Origin: an uncultured Bacteroidales bacterium
GTDB lineage: Bacteria; Bacteroidota; Bacteroidia; Bacteroidales; Bacteroidaceae
Length of the DNA: 64,000 nt
Direction of reading: 5' to 3'
Assembly (NCBI GenBank): GCA_902768125.1
Contig: CACXKA010000006.1
Location: forward strand, 234,011 to 298,010
The notes under the pieces are model-generated. The model was not told where the DNA came from. It saw only the letters and a program-made list of their open reading frames with translations, and searched no databases. Made by a program: the position numbers and the translations under genes. Of this stretch, positions 46,385 to 55,910 are shown one piece after another (position 1 is the stretch's first letter; every line of letters starts with the position of its first letter).

Positions 46385-47512
46385 CTATTTCTTGAGATAC
46401 TTACCTTGCTTGGTCACTGCAATGCCCTTGTGGTTTGCATCCACAGGACGTCCTGAGAGGTCGTAGGTTTCCGCGTCTGGGTCATCAGTTCCACCAGCGA
46501 GGGTGCTGATGCGGGTGGCATCTTTCGCGTCACGGGAGATGTAGCGGAAGGTGGTGATGAGGGGATAGTGGTCGCTCAGGGGGAGTCCTTCGTAGAGATA
46601 ATGAGTGCGGTCGAGGGTCACATTGACCAGCTCCACACTGTTGCCGTCGGTGGGGTTGATGTAGAGCGCCTTATCGAGGGTTTCGCCCTCCAATGGCTCT
46701 GCACCCAGATCCGGGTAAACGCCCTGATTGTACTTCTCTATCCACGCATCGCTGACGGTGGCACTGCCAGTAGCGGTGATGGCATCGATGAATTCGGTCT
46801 TGACGTCGTCACGATGGTAGAAGCTGTTCATGTCGCCCACGACGATGATTGGACGGTCGTCGAGATGCTTCAGGATGTGGTCGCGCAGTTGTTTCCATTG
46901 GGAGATGCGTGCCTCGCGGTCTTTCCCATCGTTGCCTTTCTGTTCATCACGATCGGAACTGGCATCCATGTGCATGTTGTAAACCACTAACTTATGACCA
47001 TCAGAGAGGGTCAGCTCGTGGCGGCGGAAGCCCTTGGTGATGATGTCGTCGAAGTCGTGGCTAAACTTGCCGAAACTTTTCTGCCACGGCACTCGTTCGT
47101 AGCTGTCGGACTGAATGTCGTTGCGCCACACCATGTTGAGTCCGTCGCACTCGAACTTCAGGTTCTGCAGGTGGGCAAAGTCTATCTTACGGTCTTCATA
47201 GGTGATGCCTCCCGTCCACTCGTCGTGCTGATAGTTGGCAAAGAGGCGTGACCAGATTTCCCAACGGTAGTTGAAATCCTCCTGCAGGCACAGGATGTCG
47301 CAGTTCTGGGAAGCGAGGTATTCGCTGATGCGTTCACTACCTGCCGACATGGGTCCATCAGCATTCACGGGGATGAATGCCAGTTTGCCAGGCAGTCCAT
47401 CGACATTGAGTGTCACAACGCTGAAAGTGGGGTTCGCCTTGGGTTCCTCACCTGCAAAGGCGAAGATGCAGCTCAGCATGAAAGCTGCCAATGTATATCG
47501 TGTCCTTTTCAT
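46385..47512 (-). CDS. secreted endonuclease/exonuclease/phosphatase family protein
   Basis: Protein of 375 residues with a signal peptide (ending IFAFAG). EEP blocks are plain: TLNVDGLPG, CDILCLQED, YNMHMDAS, IIVVGDMNSF and LSDHYPLI, with the metal and catalytic Asn, Glu, Asp and His. Members cleave phosphodiesters in nucleic acids, sphingomyelin or inositol phosphates. A short C-terminal tail (TYDLSGRPVDANHKGIAV ... KYLKK) fits the T9SS sorting style. It lies 14 bases after the lipase-like gene, so the two are probably co-expressed secreted hydrolases. Confidence 0.85.
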   Translation of the reverse strand: MKRTRYTLAAFMLSCIFAFAGEEPKANPTFSVVTLNVDGLPGKLAFIPVNADGPMSAGSERISEYLASQNCDILCLQEDFNYRWEIWSRLFANYQHDEWTGGITYEDRKIDFAHLQNLKFECDGLNMVWRNDIQSDSYERVPWQKSFGKFSHDFDDIITKGFRRHELTLSDGHKLVVYNMHMDASSDRDEQKGNDGKDREARISQWKQLRDHILKHLDDRPIIVVGDMNSFYHRDDVKTEFIDAITATGSATVSDAWIEKYNQGVYPDLGAEPLEGETLDKALYINPTDGNSVELVNVTLDRTHYLYEGLPLSDHYPLITTFRYISRDAKDATRISTLAGGTDDPDAETYDLSGRPVDANHKGIAVTKQGKYLKK

Positions 47513-47525
47513 ACTGTCTCTTGTT

Positions 47526-49187
47526 TTAGTTACCGTTCGTTTCTTGATTCACCCAATTCGTCAGGTATTGCTGGTAGAAGTCAATCAGCATCGTCACAGG
47601 GATGGTCTCTTCTGATTCAGAAGCCACTCGACGTGCCTTAGCCTCATCGGAGTCGGGTTCTGAGGTCAGATATATATAGACTTCCACAATGTCGTCCAGC
47701 CCCACTCCGCTGTCGTCTGCCATCAGCATCACTTCTTCGAGAGTGGTGCCATACTTCTCCAGGGTCTCGTTGAGTGAAGCTATCAGACTGAATATATTAC
47801 CACTATCGCCTTCCGAACCGTCTCCTTCCATGAGTTTCTTCACCGTGCCACGCACGTCGACACCTTTCGACTCCAACAAGTGGATGATGCCCATCAACGT
47901 GGCTGGTTCAACGAGGTCGGCATAGTGGGTGTTGAGTTCACCGTCGTAGTATAGCACAGGGTAGGCTGTCAACGTGGCTGCGAGGTGGAAGTAATAAATG
48001 AGACCTCCCACTACCGCATGGCGTTCCGAAGGAATGAGGAAGTTGGTTTGCAGGCGAGTGCGCTCAGGCACGATGGACTTGGTGAAGCCCTGGCACTGCT
48101 TGCCGTCATAGTCGAACTCGTTCAAGAAAGTCAGAAACGCGCGACCTGCGCTTGGTGGCACCACCATATCACGGGTAAGGTGCTGCACATAGTAACTGGC
48201 TGTGGAGTCAGGCGTCCACCCATTGGTCAGGCTGTGCTCTTGTACGGCAGCAATGACTTTCTTATATTCGGGAGATTTCTTTGACAGGAATTCGGGCTGC
48301 ACCAGTTCGGTCAGCGTCTTACCCCTCAGTATTTTATCCAAATCAAACATGGAATGCTTGCCACTCATGAACCACTCATCGTAATAGGGAGCCAGTTCCT
48401 CTGTGAACATCTGCTCGTTCGTGAATCCGAGGTTGGCATGAAGGTTGTACATACCCAGTACCAACGGCAGACAAGTGGGATCCCATTTAGGATCGTCCTT
48501 CCCTGAGATAAAATCATCACAGGCAGCCTCGATGTCGAAAGGCGCACCGCCCACAATGGTCTTGTCAAAGCGGATGACATCGCTATATTTCATGTCGCGC
48601 ACACGCTGTGTGGCGATAGCATCATAGCCACCTGAAGAGACACCTGCGTTGAAGAGGAACTTCCCCTGACTGATTTCACGTTCATCGAGGAGCTTGCGAG
48701 CTGCCAACAGACAGTCAATGCTGGCTTGTCCATTTACATCGCCAAAACAATACACCTGTGGGCGGTCAGCAGTCAAGCCGAAACCGATGAAATCGCTGCA
48801 CACCACAATGTAATTAGGCTTGAGCGGATTCGCCATCACCAGATCTTCGCCCGTAGCATAGCCTCGCGTGGGGGCTTCGTTGGCATCTGAGTGGGTGAAA
48901 TGGTTGTAGAGCACCATACCATCGCAAGGCATCGCTCCACTATACACCTCGTCTGGAATGCACACATAGCCACTCAGCGTGATAGGATTGCCATCCAAAT
49001 CTGACGAAGGATAAGCAATGTCTATACGATGCATCTTGCGACTGGAAAGAATGACGCCCTTATAACCAAAGTTCCAAATAGTGTCAGTTTCATGAAACAC
49101 CTGATAATCCTTTAGCTCTGCCTGGGCATAAGCCATAGTCGCCAGTCCTACAAGCGCCCATAGCAACAACAACGTCTTTTTCTTCAT
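47526..49187 (-). CDS. secreted alpha/beta hydrolase, lipase-like
   Basis: Protein of 553 residues with a signal peptide ending near 22 (AYAQ). The core has SGYVCIPDE, MVLYNHFTHSDANEAP, YIVVCSDFIGFGLT and the nucleophile elbow FNAGVSSGGYDA (GxSxG). A late MVVPPSAGRAFLTFLNEF segment and a helical C-terminal part (EGDGSEGDSGNIFSLIASLNE) follow. This resembles secretory lipases or acyl esterases, but no subfamily is certain. Its 5' leader is almost the same as that of the DUF4421 gene. Confidence 0.8.
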   Translation of the reverse strand: MKKKTLLLLWALVGLATMAYAQAELKDYQVFHETDTIWNFGYKGVILSSRKMHRIDIAYPSSDLDGNPITLSGYVCIPDEVYSGAMPCDGMVLYNHFTHSDANEAPTRGYATGEDLVMANPLKPNYIVVCSDFIGFGLTADRPQVYCFGDVNGQASIDCLLAARKLLDEREISQGKFLFNAGVSSGGYDAIATQRVRDMKYSDVIRFDKTIVGGAPFDIEAACDDFISGKDDPKWDPTCLPLVLGMYNLHANLGFTNEQMFTEELAPYYDEWFMSGKHSMFDLDKILRGKTLTELVQPEFLSKKSPEYKKVIAAVQEHSLTNGWTPDSTASYYVQHLTRDMVVPPSAGRAFLTFLNEFDYDGKQCQGFTKSIVPERTRLQTNFLIPSERHAVVGGLIYYFHLAATLTAYPVLYYDGELNTHYADLVEPATLMGIIHLLESKGVDVRGTVKKLMEGDGSEGDSGNIFSLIASLNETLEKYGTTLEEVMLMADDSGVGLDDIVEVYIYLTSEPDSDEAKARRVASESEETIPVTMLIDFYQQYLTNWVNQETNGN

Positions 49188-49270
49188 ATGATAGAATTAG
49201 GTTATAAAAAATTGTTTTCGGGGACAAATATACGGAATTGTTTTAAATCCAAGCCCAAACAGCACAATTT
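49188..49270 (-). promoter_or_regulatory. shared leader/promoter, copy 2
   Basis: Carries TATATTTG as a -7 box and matches 44342-44420 over about 75 bases, with a few changes in A/T runs. Confidence 0.65.
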
Positions 49271-49273
49271 TCT

Positions 49274-49308
49274 CAAAAAAAGAGAGGCTCCGAAATTCGG
49301 AAGCCTCT
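49274..49308 (-). terminator. terminator of the T9SS operon
   Basis: On the minus strand GAGGCT, then CCGAA/TTCGG, then AGCCTC fold into a strong hairpin followed by a run of T. Confidence 0.85.
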
Positions 49309-49313
49309 TATTT

Positions 49314-50392
49314 TTAATGTCTTTGCCTTCTGACTGAGACGCGTGGAGCGCCATTACCACCGCCAGATGAACTGCCACCTGACTTCTCCTTGCCTGAAGA
49401 TGCAGAGGAACGACGGGCTGAACGAGAAGCAGAGGAGGATGCCTTGTCTGTGGCAGCCTTGCCTTTCTTGCCTTTGACGGATGCAGCAGCAATGGAATCA
49501 CGACGTGCCAACTCAACGGAGTCAACAGGAGTGCTCCAGATGTGCTCCTCAAAGTCGGAGATTTGCTTCTCGATGCGGTTCTGCTCCTTTTTCAGGAGGG
49601 AATCAGTGGCACAGTACTGCTGCAGGGACTTGTTCTGCATGTTGGTGGTCATGTAGATGTCACCCTTGTAGTGGTTGGTGGAGAAGAAGTCGTCAATGGA
49701 CATCTTGGCAGCGTTGCGTCGTACTTCACCCAGAAGAGAGGGAACTTCTGCACGTTCTGGTTCTGCATATTCTCTTCTTCTCCGTCTTCACTCACGTAAC
49801 TTCTGATAGCAAATTCGTCAGCAGCACGATGCAGCACAGGGCAAAGCGCCACGATGCGGCTATGATAGGTTGCCGTATTCTGGTCGTAGTAGGAACTTTC
49901 CTTCACGTAGTAGCTGAGCACCTCTGCAGAAGGGATATCGGCTTGATTCACCTTGATACTGTTACCATCTACTTCGTAGAAGATACCCTGACGCTCCAAC
50001 ATGTCCTTGAAGTGCATGCGGTTGCTCTGCTCGAAGTTCTCCACACCATCCAACTGATAGTCGTAGGCAGGAATCTTGCCTGTGTTGAGCAACTTGAAGA
50101 GCAGGGTGAAGAGATTCATGCTGTTACCCTGTGGCTCCACGGGATAGTAGAGGGCTGCGTTCTCATCCTTGGTAAGGTCGATGGAACGGTAGATGTCGCG
50201 ACGCCAACTGGGGTCTTCGGGCACATCCACAGCGGTGGGAAACATAAGGCTTGCACGACCTGTTCCTACTGCCCCACTCTTCTGGGCAGTTGTGGTGCGG
50301 TTGTTATTCTGCTGCACACGGCTTCTCTGTGGCTGAGCAACCATCGTGCCCACCATGCAGAGCATTGTCAATATGAATAATACCTTTTTCAT
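49314..50392 (-). pseudogene. gldN: T9SS component GldN/PorN, frameshifted
   Basis: GldN/PorN is an essential periplasmic part of the type IX secretion ring, bound to GldK/PorK. The N-terminal frame (50392 down to about 49709) has a signal peptide, RRDIYRSIDLTKDENAALYYP, NSMNLFTLLFKLLNTGKIPAYDY and FPLFWVKYD, then runs out of frame. The rest is in another frame: NAAKMSIDDFFSTNHYKG, NKSLQQYCATDSLLKKEQ, FEEHIW and a Ser/Arg-rich tail to 49314. At the join the DNA reads GTGAAGTACGAC-GC-AACGCT, so a deletion whose length is not a multiple of three, probably some 20 codons in size, is the simplest explanation. It could be real or an assembly error. Confidence 0.85.
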
Positions 50393-50399
50393 AATCTTT

Positions 50400-51962
50400 T
50401 TAGTTGATGATAACCTCCACTGGAGTTTTCAAAGTTCGTTCGATGCCATCAGGACCGACAACGCGGATTTCACTGATGTTGAAAAGTTTGCCTCTTGTAA
50501 GGGAACGGATGCGGGCAAGCTGGTTGGCGGTGAAGGAAGCAGAGTTGCTGACTTCTGGCACTACGTTACCCATGTTGTCCACGAAGCGTGTCTGGAATCC
50601 AATTACGCGGAAAGAGATGTTGAGCAATCCGTCGTCAATAGCGGCTCCAATGCCTCCTGCCGACACAATGGCTTGCTTGGAAATGCGTCCACCCTTGAAA
50701 CGATTGGTGCTACCCTTGCCATCAGGAACATCGAGATAACCTGTTGGGTCAGGGAGTTTACGCACATTGAAGGTGAACTTACCCATCTCCTGCTGGCGAC
50801 CTTCGTTCTGTGCAGTGACGGTGAAGGTGACAGCATTCTCGCCGATCTGCGAAGGTACAGCCACATAGTTACCACCGTCCTTATGGGTGAGCGTTCCATT
50901 GTTCATGGAGAGGCTAATCTTGTTGTTAGGGATGCCTGGCACACTGACGCTGATGGGGTTCTGATAGCCCGCATAGAGCACGTTCATCATCGTGGCACTC
51001 ACGGTTGCCGATGGTTCCACTACCGTGTAAGGCTGCGAGAACTCTCGACGGATGGTTTCACCATTACCGTTTCTCATCACGAGGTAACCCTTGAGGGTGA
51101 AGTCACCCGTAGAACCACAGATGGTCTCGTAACGTCCATTCTCTGACTTGAGGAGTGTATTACCTACATAAATCTCTGGACGTTGGGTGGTATCGACTGC
51201 TGCCATGATAATCTGAGCAGAGAACTTTCCTCCACGCACCACAGTTTGTGCACTTGGGATGACCAATGCCTGAATCTCATTCACACGCACGTCCTTCACG
51301 TCGATGTTTGCCACCAGCTGGTGGAGCATCTCACCTTCAGCATGACGCACATCGGTCTGGAGTTTTGTGAGCAAAGTGACTGCGGCAGCCACAGGGGTGT
51401 TCTCAAACATGTACTCCTGCCAATTCTTGCCTTGCAACTTGGCTTTCTTGGGCACATCGGTGGAGAGGTTGTTCTTGATGATTTTCTTTTGATCCTCATC
51501 GTTAATCATCTTGGTGATTCCCTCACGATAGGACTCAATCGCCTTCTTCAGCTGACCGCCCTTGCCCACACCTGATGCAAGCATCACATGAGTGGCTGCC
51601 TCCAAGTTGTCACGACCCTTTATATCGTTCAGATCGGCATCGCTACCATCTGCCTCACGCACGATCTCCCACTTCAAATTCTCTGCAAAGGTGTAGAGTG
51701 AGTCGGACATCTTGCGCACTTGCTGTGCCTTCTCGTACCATTGGCGCGTCTTCTCTGGATTCTGCTTCATGGCAGTCTCCAGTTCTTTGTAAATCGCCTC
51801 GTTCTGGGTAGTCGAGTTGGCTTTGGTGCGATTCAGACCTTCATCCACGAGCTTGAAACCTTCGAGCACATCGGATGAGACGTTGAGCGCCAGCATTGCC
51901 ATGAGCACAACGTACATCAGATTGATCATCTTCTGTCGTGGAGTTAATTTCTTACGTATCAT
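50400..51962 (-). CDS. gldM: T9SS motor component GldM/PorM
   Basis: Inner-membrane protein of 520 residues with one N-terminal helix (MINLMYVVLMAMLALNVS) and a long periplasmic arm. With GldL it forms the proton-driven motor of type IX secretion and spans the periplasm to the GldK/GldN ring. Typical blocks are NLMYVVLMAMLALNVSSDVL, the coiled first periplasmic domain, and the terminal beta domains with YAGYQNPISVSVPG and DIDDGLLN-like strands (GAAIDDGLLNISF). The start shares the ATGA overlap with gldL. The gene is intact. Confidence 0.95.
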   Translation of the reverse strand: MIRKKLTPRQKMINLMYVVLMAMLALNVSSDVLEGFKLVDEGLNRTKANSTTQNEAIYKELETAMKQNPEKTRQWYEKAQQVRKMSDSLYTFAENLKWEIVREADGSDADLNDIKGRDNLEAATHVMLASGVGKGGQLKKAIESYREGITKMINDEDQKKIIKNNLSTDVPKKAKLQGKNWQEYMFENTPVAAAVTLLTKLQTDVRHAEGEMLHQLVANIDVKDVRVNEIQALVIPSAQTVVRGGKFSAQIIMAAVDTTQRPEIYVGNTLLKSENGRYETICGSTGDFTLKGYLVMRNGNGETIRREFSQPYTVVEPSATVSATMMNVLYAGYQNPISVSVPGIPNNKISLSMNNGTLTHKDGGNYVAVPSQIGENAVTFTVTAQNEGRQQEMGKFTFNVRKLPDPTGYLDVPDGKGSTNRFKGGRISKQAIVSAGGIGAAIDDGLLNISFRVIGFQTRFVDNMGNVVPEVSNSASFTANQLARIRSLTRGKLFNISEIRVVGPDGIERTLKTPVEVIIN

Positions 51963-52795
51963 GCGATCTTCATTTTCAATGCTTCAACCATCTTGGCATA
52001 TACCTCGTTGAGTTCCTGGAGCTGACCAGCGAGTTTGCGTGTCTGCTCGTTCACCTCGTCGATAGTGGCTGACTGGGTGCCGACGCTCTTCAGCTGCATC
52101 TCGTAGAAACGGTTGATACCCGTGAGCGTGCGGTTCATATTCTCCATTTCCTCGGAATCGCGTGTGAGACGTGCACTCTGCTCTGCCACTTCCTTGAGGG
52201 TATCGGTAAGCTCTGTGAGCTGTTCCACATAAGCCTTGGTTGCTTCCTGCATCTCGGGTGCCATACTCTGGAATTGAGCTGAACGGAATACTGGAGCGGA
52301 AGAAATGTTCTCTGCCAACTGTGCTGCATCGATAGGTTCGCCAGCGGAAGGACTTGCTTCGCCTGCCTGACTTGAACCTCCACCACCATTGATGACGATC
52401 GTGCCACCAGCGGGTACGCCTCCACCACCAACAATCACTGTGCCGCCACCAATGGGGGCGTTAGCCATACCTGTAGCAGCACTTGCCAAAGCAGCTACCG
52501 TCTCTTCGGAGAGAGAAGTGTTGGTCTGTGCCGCGATGGCTGCATTCTCTGCCACCTCTTCTGCCAATTCCTGTGCATCCATACTCTCCTGCGGTTCGAA
52601 ACCTGCCAAGAAGAACACGATGACCTCAGTACCCATTCCCAGCCACAGCATGATATCAGCACCATCGGTGTGGGTGAGCTTGAAGAGGGCACCGGCAATC
52701 ACGACGGATGCACCCCAACTGTATGCATAGTTCAAGAATGTTTGACCGCGTTTCGTGCGGAGCCATTTCTGTATGCCTGTATATTTTGTTGCCAT
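51959..52795 (-). CDS. gldL: T9SS motor component GldL/PorL
   Basis: Protein of 278 residues with two membrane helices near the N-terminus (LNYAYSWGASVVIAGALFKL and MLWLGMGTEVIVFFLAGF). The second holds the conserved Glu (GTEVIVFFLAGFEP) linked to proton flow. A glycine/valine-rich stretch at about 112-150 (GGGTVIVGGGG, GGTIVINGGGG) is followed by a coiled cytoplasmic tail. It lies between gldK and gldM, with a 4-base overlap on gldM. Confidence 0.95.
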   Translation of the reverse strand: MATKYTGIQKWLRTKRGQTFLNYAYSWGASVVIAGALFKLTHTDGADIMLWLGMGTEVIVFFLAGFEPQESMDAQELAEEVAENAAIAAQTNTSLSEETVAALASAATGMANAPIGGGTVIVGGGGVPAGGTIVINGGGGSSQAGEASPSAGEPIDAAQLAENISSAPVFRSAQFQSMAPEMQEATKAYVEQLTELTDTLKEVAEQSARLTRDSEEMENMNRTLTGINRFYEMQLKSVGTQSATIDEVNEQTRKLAGQLQELNEVYAKMVEALKMKIA

Positions 52796-52931
52796 AAAGA
52801 CCCCTCCCCCGCCTCCCCTAAATGGGAGGAGTAGAATGTTTGTGGGGGAGATTCTACTTTTGTTATTCTTGCTATTATTTTATTTTTGGTAACCACCCTC
52901 CCCATTCAGGGGGAGTGAGGAGAGGGTCTTC
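52796..52931. repeat. CCTCCCC/GGGAGG inverted repeats between gldK and gldL
   Basis: Short imperfect hairpins (CTCCCCTAAATGGGAG near 52815-52830 and CCTCCCCATTCAGGGGGAG near 52898-52916) flank an AT-rich centre. A similar hairpin lies near 45030-45052. They may weaken read-through from gldK into gldL; a dispersed-repeat origin is also possible. Confidence 0.5.
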
Positions 52932-54365
52932 TTACTTCTTTGCTTTCGATGCAGTTCCTAACTGCGACCTCACGCAACGGAAACCGACGAAGGAACGTCC
53001 CACGTTTTGATACTCATACGAGCGCCATGCACTCTTGATGAAACTCTCGGGGTCTTTCCACGAACCACCACGCACACTCTTCTTCTTCAAGGCGTAGGGG
53101 TCTTCCTTGGCGGCATTGTAGGTGAGCGTCGGATTCATATCGCTCATGGAGAGTACACCAGCTTCGGTATAGACGGTGCTCGTCCACTCTGCCACATTAC
53201 CTGCCATATCGTATAGACCATTGGAGTTTGCACTATAGATACCCGTCTTCGAAGTGATGAGGTTGCCGTCCTTCGTGTAGTTTCCTCGGTCGGGCTTGAA
53301 GTTGGCGTAATAGCAACCCTTGTCGCTCGACACACCATCCTGCTGCCAAGGCAGTTCGTTGCCATCCTTGCCACGAGCAGCAAACTCCCATTCTGCCTCG
53401 GTAGGCAGACGATAACGCTGCACAAACTTCGCCTGTGGACCCAAACCCTTGAGGAGGAAGTCGGTGCGCCAGTTGCAGAATGCGTTTGCCTGTTCCCAGT
53501 TCACACCCACCACAGGATAGTCGTTATAGTTGGAATGGGTGAAATAGAGACGCATATAGACCTCGTTCTCCGCATTCTGGAAGTCGTTGATCCAACAGGT
53601 AGTGTCAGGATAGACGTTCACGATGTATGTATTCACAAAGTCCCACATGCTGCTGAGCGGACGGGTGATAGTCTCACGATGGATGATACCGTCGTCGTCC
53701 ACGTATGCCGTATCCTTCGAAATCATCACCACCTCATTGGGGTCGGTCTCGAAGTCGGTATTGAGATTGCGCTCCCCTGGATCCAGACGATACTTACGCT
53801 TGGCTGCCATCACGTAGTCGAACACCTCATAGCGGTAGTTCAACTGCTTCACATCCAACATCTTCTCGCCTGTCACAGGGTGGAAAGTATAGACGCTCTC
53901 CATCGCACGCTCCTGGTCTTCATCAGGATTGCGAGGTAATGCCTTGTTCCAGTTCAGATGAGGGGTGACAGGTTCACCATACTTGTCTTCCTCAATTTTG
54001 TAACTCTCGTCACCACCGTAAGCCGGGTCTGCCAGACGTTCGCGAATGATAGAGTCACGCACCCAATAGACAAACTGACGATACATCGAGTTCGTCACTT
54101 CCTTTTCGTCCATCCAGAACGCATCCACGCTGATGTCCCTAGTCGGCACATCCTTGCCCCAAAGGCTATCGGTCTTTTCCGTACCCATTTTAAGGCTTCC
54201 ACGTTTCACCAATACCATGCCATAAGGTGCTGGTTCTGACATCGAAGTACCACCAATACCTGTCACTTCGCCACCAGATGCATTCGAACCTCCCTTGCTC
54301 GAGAAGCAGGAGGCCACGATCAGGGCGAACACCACTGTACCTATAGCAAACAATAATTTTTTCAT
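52932..54365 (-). CDS. gldK: T9SS lipoprotein GldK/PorK
   Basis: Outer-membrane lipoprotein of 477 residues in the formylglycine-generating-enzyme-like fold. The lipobox IVASC places the lipid on Cys20, and the body has MVLVKRGSLKMG, FWMDEKEVTNSMYRQFV, RLPTEAEWEFAARG, YDMAGNVAEWTS and VRGGSWKDPESF. In type IX secretion this protein and GldN form the periplasmic ring. It follows porP after 82 bases. The GTG/ATG choice is clear because the signal peptide starts at the ATG at 54365. Confidence 0.95.
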   Translation of the reverse strand: MKKLLFAIGTVVFALIVASCFSSKGGSNASGGEVTGIGGTSMSEPAPYGMVLVKRGSLKMGTEKTDSLWGKDVPTRDISVDAFWMDEKEVTNSMYRQFVYWVRDSIIRERLADPAYGGDESYKIEEDKYGEPVTPHLNWNKALPRNPDEDQERAMESVYTFHPVTGEKMLDVKQLNYRYEVFDYVMAAKRKYRLDPGERNLNTDFETDPNEVVMISKDTAYVDDDGIIHRETITRPLSSMWDFVNTYIVNVYPDTTCWINDFQNAENEVYMRLYFTHSNYNDYPVVGVNWEQANAFCNWRTDFLLKGLGPQAKFVQRYRLPTEAEWEFAARGKDGNELPWQQDGVSSDKGCYYANFKPDRGNYTKDGNLITSKTGIYSANSNGLYDMAGNVAEWTSTVYTEAGVLSMSDMNPTLTYNAAKEDPYALKKKSVRGGSWKDPESFIKSAWRSYEYQNVGRSFVGFRCVRSQLGTASKAKK

Positions 54366-54447
54366 CGTTATCTATTTTTTGTATAATCTCAATTCTTAAC
54401 TCTAAACTCTCAGCTCTAAACCCTAACCCCTCAACTCTCAACTAAAC

Positions 54448-55392
54448 TCACAGCCATCTCACACTCTGATGCTTGTTCCTCCCCTTCTTGAAGAGGTCGA
54501 GGTCTGTCAGATAACTCAGCACCACCTCGTGGCTTCCGTGAACCAGCCCAATTCCTGATGTGTACATCTGATAGCTGTAGCCGAGATTGACGCCGTGGAA
54601 CATGCCTCCGACCAGGAAGGTCACTGATGTGTTGGGGCTGTAACCCACACCACCATAGAAACGTTTCTCATCTGCCTCGTATGCCACTTTGCACTGCACG
54701 TCCTCTCTCCACCTGTTCATATCTGACTGCACCAAGAAGGACGGTTGCAACGATAATAACGAATTTTTTAACTTTATATTGCATCCACCCATCAAATAAT
54801 ATACTCTGGGCACTTCCACCTCGTATCTTTGCTCCAACAAAAGCGTGGGAGCCAACAGGTGTTGCGTGGAGGCTCCAAACCACATCTTGGGATGGTAATA
54901 GTAAAGACCGACACCCATATCCACTTTTGTACCCTTCACCTCGGAAGAGGGAACGGCAGGGTCGCTGTTGTCTTCCATCTTCATACTTTTCATGCTGACC
55001 TTCTCGCTCATCAAGACACCCTGCACACCCAGTGCCAGCTTTCCCTTCTTGCTCACCTTGATGTTGTAGGCATATTGCAGGGAAATCCTCGTGGTGCTGA
55101 GCGCACCCAGATTGTCATTGAAGAAGCTCAAACCTGCACCATGATGAGGATTCAGGAAATACACAGGCATATCTGCCCCCACATATAAAGTGGAGGGAGC
55201 GTCATCATATCCCATCATCTGCATCGAATAGGTGGCAGCCACATTCAGCTTTCCATCCGTACCCGAAACAGCTGGATTATAAAACGACTTCAGGGATGTG
55301 TAGTCCGAAAACTGCATATCCCACTGCGCTCTCGCTTCCAGCATCACCACCGCTAGGAGAGCCAACATCACGAAAATTCGTCTGTTCATCAC
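54448..55392 (-). CDS. porP: PorP/SprF family outer-membrane protein
   Basis: Protein of 314 residues with a signal peptide (ending LEARAQ). The pattern WDMQFSDYTSLKSFYNPAVSGTDG is the hallmark of PorP/SprF proteins, which anchor T9SS cargo or link to the GldK ring. Beta strands follow up to VVLSYLTDLDLF. It is the first gene of the porP-gldK-gldL-gldM-gldN series, the usual order in Bacteroidetes. Confidence 0.93.
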   Translation of the reverse strand: MMNRRIFVMLALLAVVMLEARAQWDMQFSDYTSLKSFYNPAVSGTDGKLNVAATYSMQMMGYDDAPSTLYVGADMPVYFLNPHHGAGLSFFNDNLGALSTTRISLQYAYNIKVSKKGKLALGVQGVLMSEKVSMKSMKMEDNSDPAVPSSEVKGTKVDMGVGLYYYHPKMWFGASTQHLLAPTLLLEQRYEVEVPRVYYLMGGCNIKLKNSLLSLQPSFLVQSDMNRWREDVQCKVAYEADEKRFYGGVGYSPNTSVTFLVGGMFHGVNLGYSYQMYTSGIGLVHGSHEVVLSYLTDLDLFKKGRNKHQSVRWL

Positions 55393-55910
55393 AAATAAAT
55401 AACTCCATTTCCTCGCGTTTATTGTGCAAGAATGGATTTTTTTTAAAGGTTAGCATAGAGTGGTTAACGTTTAGCATTAAGGTTTTCGTTAAGATGAGAG
55501 TATAAAAAAAGGAAGCCCTGGATTCACATCCCAGACTCCCAACTAAAAAACAGAGTTAGTTAATATATAATAATAGGTACTTATGTAGATTGCAAAGTTA
55601 AAAAATAAGATTCACATATCACTACGTCTCTTGAAGAATTTTCAACTTTTAGGGGCAAAAAGTACTCAAAAACACATCATTTTTTATTTTTTGAGGCTTC
55701 TTTTTGTCTTTTTGGTCGATTTTGTTCTCCTTTTTTTATCTAAGCAGTCAATACCTATCATATATTGACACTCACTGATTTACACTAATCTTTTCCATTA
55801 TGATCCATGTTGTGTTCTTTTCTTAATAGCTATATGACGATTCTTGAGCACGTGAGTCCCGGGCATTTGCCTAAGAACTCACGCACTTAAGAACTAAAAG
55901 CGTTTTTTGT
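55393..55910. other. non-coding gap upstream of porP
   Basis: No gene. A TAACTTTG box on the minus strand near 55594-55601 lacks a clear -33 partner but could start the porP transcript with a long leader. A CGTGAGT/ACTCACG pair near 55851-55884 may end the gene at 55911. The rest is T-rich. Confidence 0.5.

Noticed and set aside
49690-49725. Programmed frameshift in gldN
   Set aside because: No slippery heptamer or downstream hairpin is visible, and the conserved parts do not overlap, so a deletion is more likely.
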